Shown here: piece after piece, positions 54,740 to 64,000 of the stretch
Numbering within the stretch: position 1 is the first letter of the stretch
Layout: every line of letters starts with the position of its first letter
Origin: Takakia lepidozioides
Lineage: Eukaryota; Streptophyta; Takakiopsida; Takakiales; Takakiaceae
Reading direction: 5' to 3'
Length of the DNA: 64,000 nt
Assembly (NCBI GenBank): GCA_030704615.1
Contig: CM060731.1
Location: 1,984,001 to 2,048,000 of the forward strand
Translations under genes and position numbers: made by a program
The notes under the pieces: model-generated
Seen by the model: only the letters and a program-made list of their open reading frames with translations
Database searches by the model: none
Told to the model about the DNA's origin: nothing

Positions 54740-55530
54740 TTGCCACTAGGGTAGGGTTCAGAATGACAAACCGTACAATTCCAGCTTTGCCGATGTTACC
54801 ATGGACCTTTGTGCTCATTTATAGGGCTGCCACACTCACACACGCAGTTATCGGGCTCGACCCTGCACGGTTTAGGCTACTCCAATTGGTTGTCCACCAG
54901 GGCAGTGTTCAAAATGTCATCTAGTACAAATCCAGCTTTGACGATGTCACCATGGACCACTTTGCTCGTTTCTAGGGCTGCCAGGCTCGCGCACACATTG
55001 CTGGACACCAAGACAATGTTCAGAATGACAAATAGTACAATTTCAGCTTTGATCATGTCATTGTGGACCACTTTGCCTATTTTCAGGGCTGCCAAGCTCG
55101 CACACGCATTGTTGGCCACCAAGGTAGGGTTCAGAATGACACACCATACAATTCCAGCTTTGCCGATGTCACCATGGACCTTTGTGCTCATTTATAGGGC
55201 TGCCACGTAGTTTTAGGCTACTCCAATTGGCTGTCCACTAGGGCAGTGTACAAAATGTCATCTAGTACAAATCCAGCTTTGACGATGTCACCATGGACCA
55301 CTTTGCCCATTTCTAGGGCTGCCAGGCTCGCGCACACATTGCTGGCCACCAAGACAATGTTCAGAATGACAAATAGTACAATTTCAGCTTTGATCATGTC
55401 ACCGTGGACCGCTTTGCCTATTTTCAGGGCTGCCAATCCTACACACGCATTGTTGGCCACTAGGGTAGGGTTCAGAATGACACACCGTACAATTCCAGCT
55501 TTGCCGATGTCACCATGGACCTGCAACTAG
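54740..55530 (-). pseudogene. PPR half-motifs in a 341-bp tandem duplication
   Basis: Minus-strand frames (55526-55218 and 55191-54877) consist only of one PPR segment repeated: ALKIGKAVHGDMIKAEIVLF, ALEMGKVVHGDIVKAGFVLD, each followed by VILN or DILN and an A/V-rich linker. The usual YAKCG to VVSWN part of each motif is missing. The block of three segments is itself duplicated with a 341-bp period (GTCCACC at 54892 and GTCCACT at 55233), and a third partial copy starts at 54740. The plus strand is open too, as a shadow. Confidence 0.75.
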
Positions 55531-55559
55531 CAGCTAAAGTAGCTGACATTGACGCCCTA

Positions 55560-56490
55560 ACCCTACCTACAATAACATGTCAAAATCACTCCAAAACCAC
55601 CATAGATCCACCAACGAGTTTCTCTCATCTATGTTATCTGTTTTTGGATACTTTTATGCTGCCACATTGGCAGTAACTTGTCAAAGTCACTCCTAACCAC
55701 CACAGATCCACCCAACGAGCTAACTTACAGAATTCAATATGCATCTCAGGGCCGAGTCTGATGAGAGGGTAAAACAGGCAGAAATAGGTTGAAGAAGAAG
55801 GTGCCCTCACCACATTGTCGACCTTGACCTTGTGTCATGACCCATGGAGGATTTGACCGACCATGAACCCAAAGAACCTCTTGTGTGTGCTGCTTGTGTC
55901 TGTAGTCAGGTACTGTCAGATTGGTCTGTGAGAACCACCACGGTGCAGCTGAGCAGGCAGAGATTGAAACACGGCTTGCTAAGACCAAGTTGACATCAGG
56001 AAGACTACCATATCATGGTACTAACAGGAGCCAACAGCCCACATTTACGGGATGGACAAACTTCTTCACATCGTACATTAAGAAAATGCCACACCTTGCG
56101 ATTGTGGTTGTCGCACCATCGTGAAGGATCTTTAAAAAAACTCATGCCAGCTCTGCTCCGTGCTGCAAATTCAGGGCCAAGTCTGATGAGAGGGCAAAAC
56201 AAGGTGAAATAGGTCGAAGAAGAAGATGCCCTCACCACATTGTCCTCGACCTTGTGTCATGACCCATGGAGGATTTGACTGACCATGAACCCAAGAGGAC
56301 CTCTTGTGTATGCTGCTTGTGTAGTCAGATAGATAATGTCGGATTGGTCTGTGAGAACCACCACGGTGCAGCTGAGTGGGCAGAGATTGAAACACGGCCT
56401 ACTATCGCGATGCTTCGGCACTAAGAAGACGCAGACCCCAAAAAACACTAAGCCCCAGCCCCTGCAACACTGCGACCTAGCAACCCTAAA
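55560..56490. repeat. Repeat family R inside the large CACTA element
   Basis: Two copies of the CAAAGTCACTCC and GAGCTAACTTACAGAATTCA part, then two of the TGATGAGAGGG...CACGGTGCAGCTGAG part (55755-55985 and 56175-56400), ending with CCCCAAAAAACACTAAGCCC and CTGCGACCTAGCAACCCTAA as in the other CACTA element. Confidence 0.7.
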
Positions 56491-56514
56491 TTCGAGCACA
56501 TTCATCGTAATTCA

Positions 56515-56580
56515 TCCTAATTCATTCATCCTAATTCATCCTAAACATTCATTCATCCATTCATTCATTCATTCATTCAT
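56515..56580 (+). repeat. (ATTC)n microsatellite
   Basis: ATTCATCCTA-type repeats resolving into a pure ATTC run. Confidence 0.9.
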
Positions 56581-57606
56581 ATAACTACTAGAAGACACGC
56601 AATTCAATTTAGTTTCACTGTCCGTTTACTAGACTATGGTTATGTAGTTACTCTATATCACTATCGCTAATATTAGTCAATTGTTTGTACACTTAACGTA
56701 TTTAAGTCAGTGAAATAATAGTTAAAACTTTCTCCACTGATTTATCCTAAACTTATTTGAATTAAAATATATATCATAAAAACACGTTGTCATCTTTTAT
56801 TAGTGGTGTCAGTTCGTTGAATATGTTTCACTACATTTGTAATTATTGCCCCTACTGCCGTGAAAATTATTCCCTGTGTCTATTATTTTAGTATTGTTTG
56901 TGACTACAAAAGTGAAAAGCAACAATAGTCGAGCCTACAATGAAACTTGAAAGTTGAATATACAAAGGGTGTGGCTTAGTGCCCGCGAGCAATGATATGT
57001 GGACACGTCGTCATTTGAAATCACATCCTACATCTGTTTCATCCATTTATCTTTGCATCGTCCACCTAGACACTCCTTGGGCAACCGGCAATCGCCACGT
57101 GCAGTCATGAATATTGGCAGTCATACATTCCCATGCCCACGCCATCTTGTTGTAGTTTTGGCCATGACTCGTAGTCGTATCTACCATCTCCCCTTATATG
57201 GTCAAATGTGTTTGACCGCAGATCCTGACGTGGCAGAGGTACAAGGTGGCATATACGACTTCTAGTGGTCACCATTGGCATCCAGGACTGCCCCCTTGCA
57301 TTTTGCAGACATATATGCCACGACTGGGCAAATGTGGCAGACCTTAAGGCCAGGATCTGTTGTAGTGTTCATGCACGGAAGCTAAATGTGGCAAGTGAGT
57401 GGGCTCTCTCTTTGAAACTCCATCAAGCGCGTTACTTTGCTATGGCTGCAGCAGAGTTGAAACATGAAAGAAAAGGGGCAATAGAGGAATCAGTAGATTG
57501 TTTTCTATGAAGCCTCATGTATGCCCTACCTCCTGCCATGTAGATATGGTTGCAAGAAACCAAAAAACAAGGTAAGGAGTAGAAGTAGATCCTCATTGGA
57601 GCCAAA

Positions 57607-57846
57607 TTGAGCCAGGTATGCATCCGTATGGTGGCCGTTTTGACGCAGCAACAGGCTCAGCAGCAGGCAACAACAACATCCACTTTTGCAAGAATAGGAA
57701 CTGCAAGCTTCAAGAAATCAGGACAAGTGAAGACCCTCACCTGTGCCCGTCCCAAAAACCACCACATAAAGATGTGTGTTAGTGAGGATGCATCAGGTGA
57801 GTGGCAGGTCTTCACAGTTGCTATCCATGTCAGTGCTGAATTCTAA
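57607..57846 (+). CDS. Unrecognised 79-codon ORF
   Basis: Reads FKKSGQVKTLTCARPKNHHI and ASGEWQVFTVAIHVSAEF after a Gln/Thr-rich start. Cys and His spacing hints at a small DNA-binding fold of the kind found at transposase N termini, but it is too short to assign. It is convergent with the SWIM gene. The start codon reported for the frame is not ATG. Confidence 0.25.
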   Translation: MSQVCIRMVAVLTQQQAQQQATTTSTFARIGTASFKKSGQVKTLTCARPKNHHIKMCVSEDASGEWQVFTVAIHVSAEF

Positions 57847-58169
57847 AGCATGTACAGATCACTCAGAAAGCATGCAAATGAGGTGTGTGGGTTGCCCTGA
57901 TTGCTGAAAAATCCCAGGATGCAGAGGACGAGAAGACCATTAAAGCAGTTAAAGCAGCATATAAGAGAAAATTAATCCGCAATACTCAAATCCACGCATA
58001 TCAGTGGACAATATGAGAAAGTTAAAGATGGCATAGAAAAGCCGAGTGTTTACTCACTGAGAATTTGGGCGTCACAAAGTAGTGGATCTGATGAGACCAT
58101 AGTCGGCCAGGATCCTGGGGGCACACTATGGGAACCAAAGACAAGGGTCCCGAACTAACATTGCCTTCA

Positions 58170-59486
58170 TCTCATTTATGGTGAGCGTAGGGTGGTTTAT
58201 GTCCTCCGAGTCTTCCCGCATCTTCAGGCGGCGCAACATAATATAGTATATATGCTTGCAATGGGTGTAAGCGGATTTGGACCTTTTCCTTTTGCAAAGT
58301 CAGGGCAGGTGCACTCCGGACTTCTGGAGATGCAGACATTGTACACCTCCCCTGCTTTGGCTGATCCCGGTGTGCAGAGTGTGTACACACAACCAATTCC
58401 AGGGCGGGGAACATCTTTGAATGATTGCACAATTGCCTTCAAAGATTGTCCTAGCTCGATCTTCTTGCGGGCTTGTGCACTCAATGGGTTTTGCCGATAT
58501 ATTTTCCCTATCTCTTGGTGGCATATGTGTCCAGATCCAGGTGATTCCTAACATCCGCAACACTGTCCCACTCATCCTCGACAGTGCTCTTGTCGTCAAT
58601 AAGAACAAGTCAAAATCCAGCTTGGGTCAAGGCGTCAACCTCCTCCTGACTGAAATTTGTCCCAACCATCACAGGCCACACGTCAGGAACATCAGGTCTG
58701 TCGAGCACATATCGCCCTGCTTCACCACTAACGCAGTACATGATATTTGTTGGACAATGCCACATTTCCATCATCTTTGGTTTTGCCGAAGCCGGAGGAT
58801 GGTGGTGACCAACATATCTTGGAGCAGGAACACCCAAACTGTGGAGTGGCCGGATTTTTTCTTTGCATGGCTATTCACCGTACTGCCCAGTACTTCACTC
58901 GTGAAATGTTCAAGGTCCGAGCGATGTGCCAGCATGTTGTGGACACGACGGTCTCCAAAACCGGCTTTCTGTTCTATACTGGAAGGTCATCCTCCAAGGT
59001 GTCTACAGACATGTCTATAGTAGTTGTGCGCACTCTTTGTCCACCGGCACTTTTAGGGCACTTGGGTGTGGTGCGGAGGTATGTCAGACCTCCATGAATG
59101 AAGGTGTTCCTCGTCTTGTAAGTTGCCGAGAACAATCTTCCGCTTCGTTGTTCGAGTGAGAAGGTCACCCTCGAGCCCTGGATTTCTACCATGGAGAGGA
59201 GTGCCCTCCACAAAACTTCTTACCGCCTTAGAGGATCTGAAGGGATACTTTTAGGGCACGCCCGTGCTAGTAATTGTTCGCGGTTGGGACCGGAACCCTT
59301 TGCACCACCCTTCAGATAATTGTTGTAGGACGATGATTGCAGAATTGCCCTTGTCATGTTGTTTCGGGTGGTTGTGTACAGGTCCACCTTCAAGACACCA
59401 CTCCCGGCCTGCCAGCTCGCATGCACGGACTCAAACATGTTAACATTTGGCATTGCTGCGTCGTCCTCCAGATCCAGTCCCTGCAA
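58170..59486 (-). pseudogene. SWIM zinc-finger element protein, multiply frameshifted
   Basis: Collinear minus-strand pieces: 59486 (FESVHASWQAGSGVLKVDLY, NNMTRAILQSSSYNNYLKGG), 59213-58974, 58837 (APRYVGHHHPP, GRYVLDRPDVPDVWPVMVG), 58608 (SRMSGTVLRMLGITWI, SAKPIECTSPQEDRARTIFE), and 58484 (PRPGIGCVYTLCTPGS, SRSPECTCPDFAKG). After a frame change comes CKHIYYIM with RRLKM, which completes the SWIM finger, then HPTLTIN. The order resembles the C-terminal half of plant transposon proteins with SWIM fingers. It is a paralogue of the 31.3-31.8 kb fragment. Confidence 0.6.
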
Positions 59487-59753
59487 GTCACATCTCCAGC
59501 GGCATCAAAACAAGGTATGTGTGGCCAACGGAAAAGCCCAAGTCTGAAGAATGACGTTCATCGAAACGATCAACTGTAGTTATCGGTACCCACTATAGCC
59601 ATCGAATGCTTCAACATCCGGCGACCCAAAAGTCCGTGCCGACTTTGTGCATGCATAAACATCCGGAACAATGACTATACTGAAGTCGTTACCAATCTTT
59701 ACCATAGGTGTGCAATATGCCTCTCATTGAGGAGTACTTTGGGAACCTAATCT

Positions 59754-59990
59754 TATAGTCGGTGCAGACTATAAGCAGTTGACATTAGTGCCATCTGCTA
59801 TGCTATAGTCGGAGCAGACTACACAATGAATGTTCTGCTCATGTCAGCTGTACTTCTTGTCAGCGGAGCCACTATCAAAGCAACACATTTTGGAGTACTT
59901 TGGAAAACCTTATCTTATAGTCTGCAGTCGGTGCAGACTATAAGCCACAATACTGCCATTTCAATCGATTACTATAGTCGGTGTAGACTA
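59754..59990. repeat. Palindromic TATAGTCGG-xxC-x-GACTATA motif cluster
   Basis: Copies at 59754-59773, 59803-59821, 59915-59942 and 59972-59990, each a near-perfect inverted repeat of 19-20 bp. They match the cluster at 32751-32965. Such spaced palindromes are typical binding sites near DNA transposon ends. Confidence 0.65.
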
Positions 59991-60084
59991 GTACACAAAC
60001 AATGCTTTGCTCATGTCAGGATTGTGACGTGCGCATACATATCGCCACACAACTACATCGTTGTCCAAAACCACACAACACATG

Positions 60085-60200
60085 TGCACACCACACACTA
60101 GTATACCACTAGTCTACCACTAGTCCAGCCACTAGTCCAACCACTAGGCTGCCACTAGTCAGTCGTTAGGCTGCCCACTATGGTAGTCACTAGTCCACCA
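60085..60200. repeat. CCACTAGTC short tandem repeat, probable LTR edge
   Basis: (A/C)CCACTAGTC or variant occurs about eight times in 115 bp. Just after it, 60204-60212 reads CGCCCCCCT, which on the minus strand is a purine tract like a PPT, with TGTGG (complement of CCACA) next to it as a possible LTR start. If so, the 3' LTR of the minus-strand Ty3 element covers this repeat. Its outer end was not resolved. Confidence 0.35.
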
Positions 60201-60447
60201 CAATCGCCCCCCTAGCTGGTGCTTAGGTCCCTCTAAGTCCAGGTAGCCACAAGATGTGATAGTAACCGTAGCCTCACTAAGTCCTCCACCACTGTCCCTA
60301 CTACACTTAAACTCAATAGATCAAGAGGCCGGGTGCAAGAGTTGCCCCATCGTTAGTTGCCGTCTTGCAACCTGTGAACTTGAACCTGGGATCCCGTGTA
60401 TTGACTCCTATGAGCTTGGCCTCCTATGTCTTGTTAGCTGCCTCTAG

Positions 60448-63400
60448 TCATATCCACTGCCACTCATCCAAGCAGTGTGGACACAACCAATCTCCATCAG
60501 GAACCTTCTCAAGAGGTGGTGTCAAGCATCCCATGTGCCAACCTCTTGAGCATCGATCACACACCAACATGGTGCCTGCCCCTTTGGCAGACCCACAGAG
60601 CATGCACCTCAAACCTGAAGGTACCACTGCCAAGTTTGGGTCAACTCTGCCATCGACATTGGGAAGGTGATATGGCACACAATTACGCACATGGTCTTTC
60701 CAAGTCATGCCATCCCGACCCTCCAAGATCAGGACTCCTGAGGGCAACACCTCTCGAACCCTCATAATAACACGCCCTGCAGTGACATCCAGGGTCGTAG
60801 GAGCAGTCTGCTGCAAATAAACATAGTCACCAGGGCTAAACCTCCGAACTATGACGATATCCTCCACCACATATAGTGGCATACCTCAACGTATGACGGT
60901 GTTGTGCAATGGCAAGGTTCTCAAAAGCCATGGGCATGACTTTCTTGAACAACTCTGCACGCTGATCACATGCACGTACCCACACGTCCGGATCGTCAAG
61001 GTTAAGGACTTGAGCAGTGTCCCTACAAATGGCTGCAGACAAATCCGGCTCTCGGCCAAAGAGAAAGAAATATGGTGAGAAAGAAGCAAGTGATGCTTGT
61101 TTGCTAAACCTGTAGCCCATGGCTAACCAAGGCACCTGAAGATCCTAATCTCCTAGATATCCTTTTTGCAAGCCATACTTGCGTAAACCCCTCTTCACTG
61201 TCTGAACAATTCTCTCTGCTAAGCCATCGGCCTCAAGATGATCCCGAGAAGTGGTGCGGTGGTCTATCAAGGCTTTATCACACAAAGCCTGAAACTCCCC
61301 CAAGAACTCTCTCCCTTGGTCCGTGAGTACCTCAGCTGGAGCACCGAATCGGCTACGCACACGATCCAAGAATGCATACGCAGCCTCCTCACTAGCCTTG
61401 TCGGACAATGGAACCAACTCAATCCACTTGGAGAAGTGCTCCACCATCACCAACACATATCTGTGGTGGCGCATAGTCAGTGGCAACGGTCCTGCGAAGT
61501 CAAGACTCCACCTGTAGCCCAATCCCATGATTAGTAAAGGATGCAACTGAGGTGTAGGGGCGTTGAATGAAGCACGCACCCTATCACACACCATGCATCT
61601 AGCCACAAAGTGTTGCACCTCTGTATGCATACCACGCCACCAATACTGCCCCTGCGGTAAACTATGAGTGCGTCGCACTCCAAAATGCCCTAACTCCTCA
61701 TGGGCATGCCGCACTAACCGTGCACGTTGTGTTGGGTGAGGCACAATCCTCACCCGACCATCCTCCCACACTCGGAGCAGGTGTATCCCCTCCCACTTGA
61801 ACCTCTTGGTTCGTTGCAGGATCCGATCCCTCTCCCTGGCAGTCACAGTGGCTGCCGTGTCTCTAGTACGGAGGTAGTCCAACACAGCCGAATCCTCATG
61901 TATATCTCTAGTACCACCTGGCTCATCACTAGCCTCAGGGTCCTCAGATACTCCGTCTACAGTCATCCCTGTTGTAGGTCCAACCTGACCTCCTGATGCT
62001 AAGATACACAAAAATGCAGATGCGTGCCATCCCGGCACCATCTCCTTGTCCGTCTCACCATGCCACCGAGCTCCAGTGTCATCCTGTTGGCTCATGCATG
62101 GATTGCAACTCAATCCATCTGCATCCCGATTGACCAAACCCGGTCGATGCACAAACTAAAAGTCATACTCCTGGAGTATGAGTGCCCACCGTGCAAGCTT
62201 CCCCGTAAGCTTGTCTGACTCCATCAACCACTTGAGTGGCTGGTGATCCATGACAAGGGTGAAGAGATTGCTGTATAGATAGCACCTAAAGTGTGCCACG
62301 GCCCACACTACAGCTAAGCACTCTCCCTCATATGAGCTATACTTAGCCTCTGCAGCGTTGTTTGAGCGACTAGCATAATCCACTACGAACTCTCTTCCCT
62401 CATCATCCACCTGTGTGAGCACCGCTCCAAGCCCCAGCATGCTCCAATCCATATGCAGCTGAAAGGGACGCCCCCTGATAGGTCGTCTCAAGATAGGCGC
62501 CGAGGTCAACCTCGCCTTGAGCTCTTGAAAAGCTCGTTCCTGCTCATCTTCCCACTGCCACTCCTGGTCCACCTTGGTCAGCTTGGTTAGAGCCTTTGCA
62601 ATGGCACTAAATCCCTTGACAAACCATCTATAATAGTTTGCCAACCCCATGGAAGCTCGAGCTCGGCTCACATCCGTGGGGCGTGGAATTTGTGGAATGG
62701 CCTCTACCTTAGTTTGCTGTACCCCCAATCCTCCAAAATATATCATGTGACCCAGATACTCAATCTGGTTGTGGAAAAACTTGCACTTCCCCGGATGCAA
62801 CTTCAATCCGTGCACTCTCAAGCGCTCCAATACCACCTGAAGGTGTCTCTCATGCTCCTCCACCATAGCACTAAAGATGATGATGTCATCTATGTAGCAC
62901 CGAGCAAAGTCCACCCCTGCTAGAATCCTATCCATGACTCTCTGAAACTCTGCAGGAGTGTTCTTAAGCCCAAATGGTAAGAACCGCCACTGATATAGGC
63001 AATCCTTGCCGTGCTCATTGATCCCCCAGAATGTCGTCTTCTGCTTGTCCGCCTCCTTGATCGGCAACTGGTGATATCCGGATTGTAAATCCAAAGTGTT
63101 AAAGACCTTAGCATGCCCGATGGCATCAAAGATCTCCTCTGGTGTTGGCATGGCATACTTATCGGACTTGGTCTAACGATTTACAGGCTGGTAATCACTG
63201 CACATACGTCTCTCCGTCCAATTGCCATAGACATCCTTCTTGGCTGGCATCACTGTGGCTGAAGCATACTCTCCACCAGAGAGCTCCACCAAACCAGCCT
63301 CCCAGAGATCTTGAGTCCTCATCTGAATCAAAGACCTCTCCATGTCACTGTATCTATAGGGTCTCCGAAATATTGGCGTATCAGTGGCCAACTCAGTACA

Positions 63401-63816
63401 AATCTCTTGACCCTTCAGTGCTCCCAAGTCCTTCAAACTGAAGGCAAAGCAATTCCTGTAAGCCCTCAGGAACCGCCGTATACGTCGTCTCTCTCTTCCG
63501 GTGACAATGGGTCCAACGTCAGGCTCCCAATTGTCCTCCGTAACTGCAACCTTAAGTCTAGTTGGCTTAGAGGTAGAGGACGCGTCCAGTGGTTGCTATG
63601 TTGCAACCTCTTGAGCAGTACTCCCTACTGCTCAGTCAATGACAATGACAAGGCCTCATCCTGCCCCATCATCTCATCCTTGAGGACTTCCTCAACCCGA
63701 GAAAAATCCCCAACCTCATCCATCACCGTCACCTTGGCTGCCAACTCCCTCTGAACCTTCCTCCCACGTGTGCCATGGATGCATGCACCCCGTGGTCCTC
63801 TCATGCTCACCCCCAC
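60448..63816 (-). pseudogene. pol: Pol polyprotein with C-terminal PHD finger, lightly damaged
   Basis: Pieces: 63816-63625 (pre-RT linker), 63436-63173 (VELSGGEYASATVMPAKKD, CSDYQPVNR), 63151-62156 (TLDLQSGYHQLPIKEAD, LPFGLKNTPAEFQRVMD, catalytic CYIDDIIIFS; RNase H FQLHMDWSMLGLGAVLTQVD), 62152-61145 (integrase: HEELGHFG, ARCMVCDRV; SLDFAGPLP, LTDQGREFLG, and LAERIVQTVKR carrying the Glu), 61135-60836 (SPYFFLFGREPDL) and 60882-60448. The last piece has GDYVYLQQTAP and then the PHD finger. Only two nonsense codons (both TAG, at about 63174 and 61140) and a few frame changes separate these, so decay is slight. Confidence 0.85.
60472..60606 (-). other. PHD finger (C4HC3) domain of the Ty3 polyprotein
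   Basis: Cysteines and histidine follow the pattern C-x2-C-x11-C-x2-C-x4-H-x2-C-x14-C-x2-C with no residue missing: RCMLCGS, LVCDRC, GWHMGC, GDWLCPHC. The Trp two residues before the seventh Cys is also present. PHD fingers read histone H3 tails, often methylated K4. It ends seven residues before the stop, taking the place a chromodomain has in chromoviruses. Confidence 0.9.
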
Positions 63817-64000
63817 TCACTACCTATACCGTCTCGGTAGGCAGAGAGACCATCGAGGGAAGTGTACTCCGCACTCTGCGTTGCTCAGCCATAGCCAAGC
63901 TAATAATCCAGGTCAAGCAATTGAGATCCATTGCTTGCCCCAACACCTGACGACGTGATGCCTCAGAAAGAAATGGCACCGCCATGGTACCAGTGGTAAA

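Larger units (their letters stand above)
32967..57367 (+). mobile_element. Large CACTA element, 24.4 kb including nested insertions
   Basis: The left end CACTACAACAAATCTTGGC and the right end (complement CACTACAACAGATCCTGGC) agree over about 28 of 34 terminal bases. TTC precedes the left end (32964-32966) and follows the right end (57368-57370), the 3-bp duplication expected of CACTA elements. Subterminal repeats with TATGACTTC and GGCATATATG occur at both ends. Subtracting the nested Ty3 leaves about 5.3 kb of its own DNA, which holds unrecognised exon pieces, PPR-derived repeats and family R, but no TNP2. It is therefore non-autonomous. Confidence 0.85.
57371..60003. mobile_element. Right part of the SWIM-bearing DNA element
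   Basis: Everything between the large CACTA's right target duplication and the palindromic motif cluster at 59754-59990. It holds a short plus-strand ORF (57607-57846), the SWIM gene on the minus strand, and the motif cluster. With 32751-32966 it would make an element of roughly 2.9 kb. The outer ends and their duplication were not found, so the class (MULE-like or CACTA-like) is undecided. Confidence 0.45.
60448..63950 (-). mobile_element. Ty3/gypsy element with PHD finger, 5' end outside the window
   Basis: Minus-strand pol in the order RT, RNase H, integrase, PHD finger, with 3' non-coding sequence at 60200-60447. This lineage differs from the chromovirus at 35-54 kb in every domain. Gag and the 5' LTR would lie to the right of 64000. 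Confidence 0.85.

Noticed and set aside
54809-55530. Plus-strand ORFs of 133 and 94 codons across the PPR array
   Set aside because: They are shadows of the repeat; the minus strand gives recognisable PPR sequence.
60196-60212. Exact 3' LTR boundary of the PHD-bearing Ty3 element
   Set aside because: A purine tract and TG start are plausible, but the other LTR is outside the window and no target duplication could be matched.

Overview
The window is nuclear DNA of a land plant with a large, transposon-packed genome. Supporting signs are Ty3/gypsy chromovirus elements primed by a tRNA-iMet-type site, several CACTA (En/Spm) elements, L1-type LINEs, tRNA-derived SINE pieces and PLS-class PPR coding remnants. 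I see no rRNA, no canonical tRNA, no CRISPR array and no intact host gene. The many PPR remnants and the restriction-like-endonuclease LINE suggest a seed-free plant (fern, lycophyte, bryophyte) more than a crop, but that is inference.

Layout. 0-2.2 kb: an LTR scrap, a broken SET-domain gene, and a dispersed repeat (family R) that returns inside two CACTA elements. 2.2-7.6 kb: tRNA-like/SINE pieces, a promoter-like block and a CACTA TNP2 transposase pseudogene. 7.6-11.7 kb: a minus-strand non-LTR retrotransposon with C2H2 finger, reverse transcriptase and restriction-like endonuclease. 14.9-15.6 kb: three foldback elements. 17.1-18.4 kb: a PPR pseudogene. 19.1-26.7 kb: an AT-rich repeat array (family A) interrupted by two 5'-truncated L1-type LINEs. 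27.0-30.9 kb: exon pieces of host genes (RNA polymerase I largest subunit; possibly a bHLH) joined to retroelement sequence and ending at a CACTA terminus.

31.4-60.0 kb is a deep nest. A DNA element with a SWIM-type gene and palindromic TATAGTCGGTGCAGACTATA motifs (32.75-60.0 kb) is split by a CACTA element (32967-57367; matching TIRs; TTC duplication). That CACTA is split by a Ty3 chromovirus (34867-53919; CACAG duplication). The chromovirus is split by a second CACTA (37207-42664; 30-bp perfect TIRs) and by a younger copy of its own family (43662-50633; CTCGG duplication). Removing the two inner insertions leaves about 6.6 kb for the older Ty3, which equals the younger copy minus the two deletions visible in the older one. 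Both nested CACTAs lack a visible transposase and carry PPR-derived and family R cargo.

60.2-64.0 kb: a minus-strand Ty3/gypsy pol whose integrase is followed by a complete C4HC3 PHD finger instead of a chromodomain; its 5' end lies beyond the window.

Caution: the two LTRs of the youngest Ty3 copy differ mainly by single-base homopolymer indels, so some frameshifts here may be residual assembly error rather than real decay.
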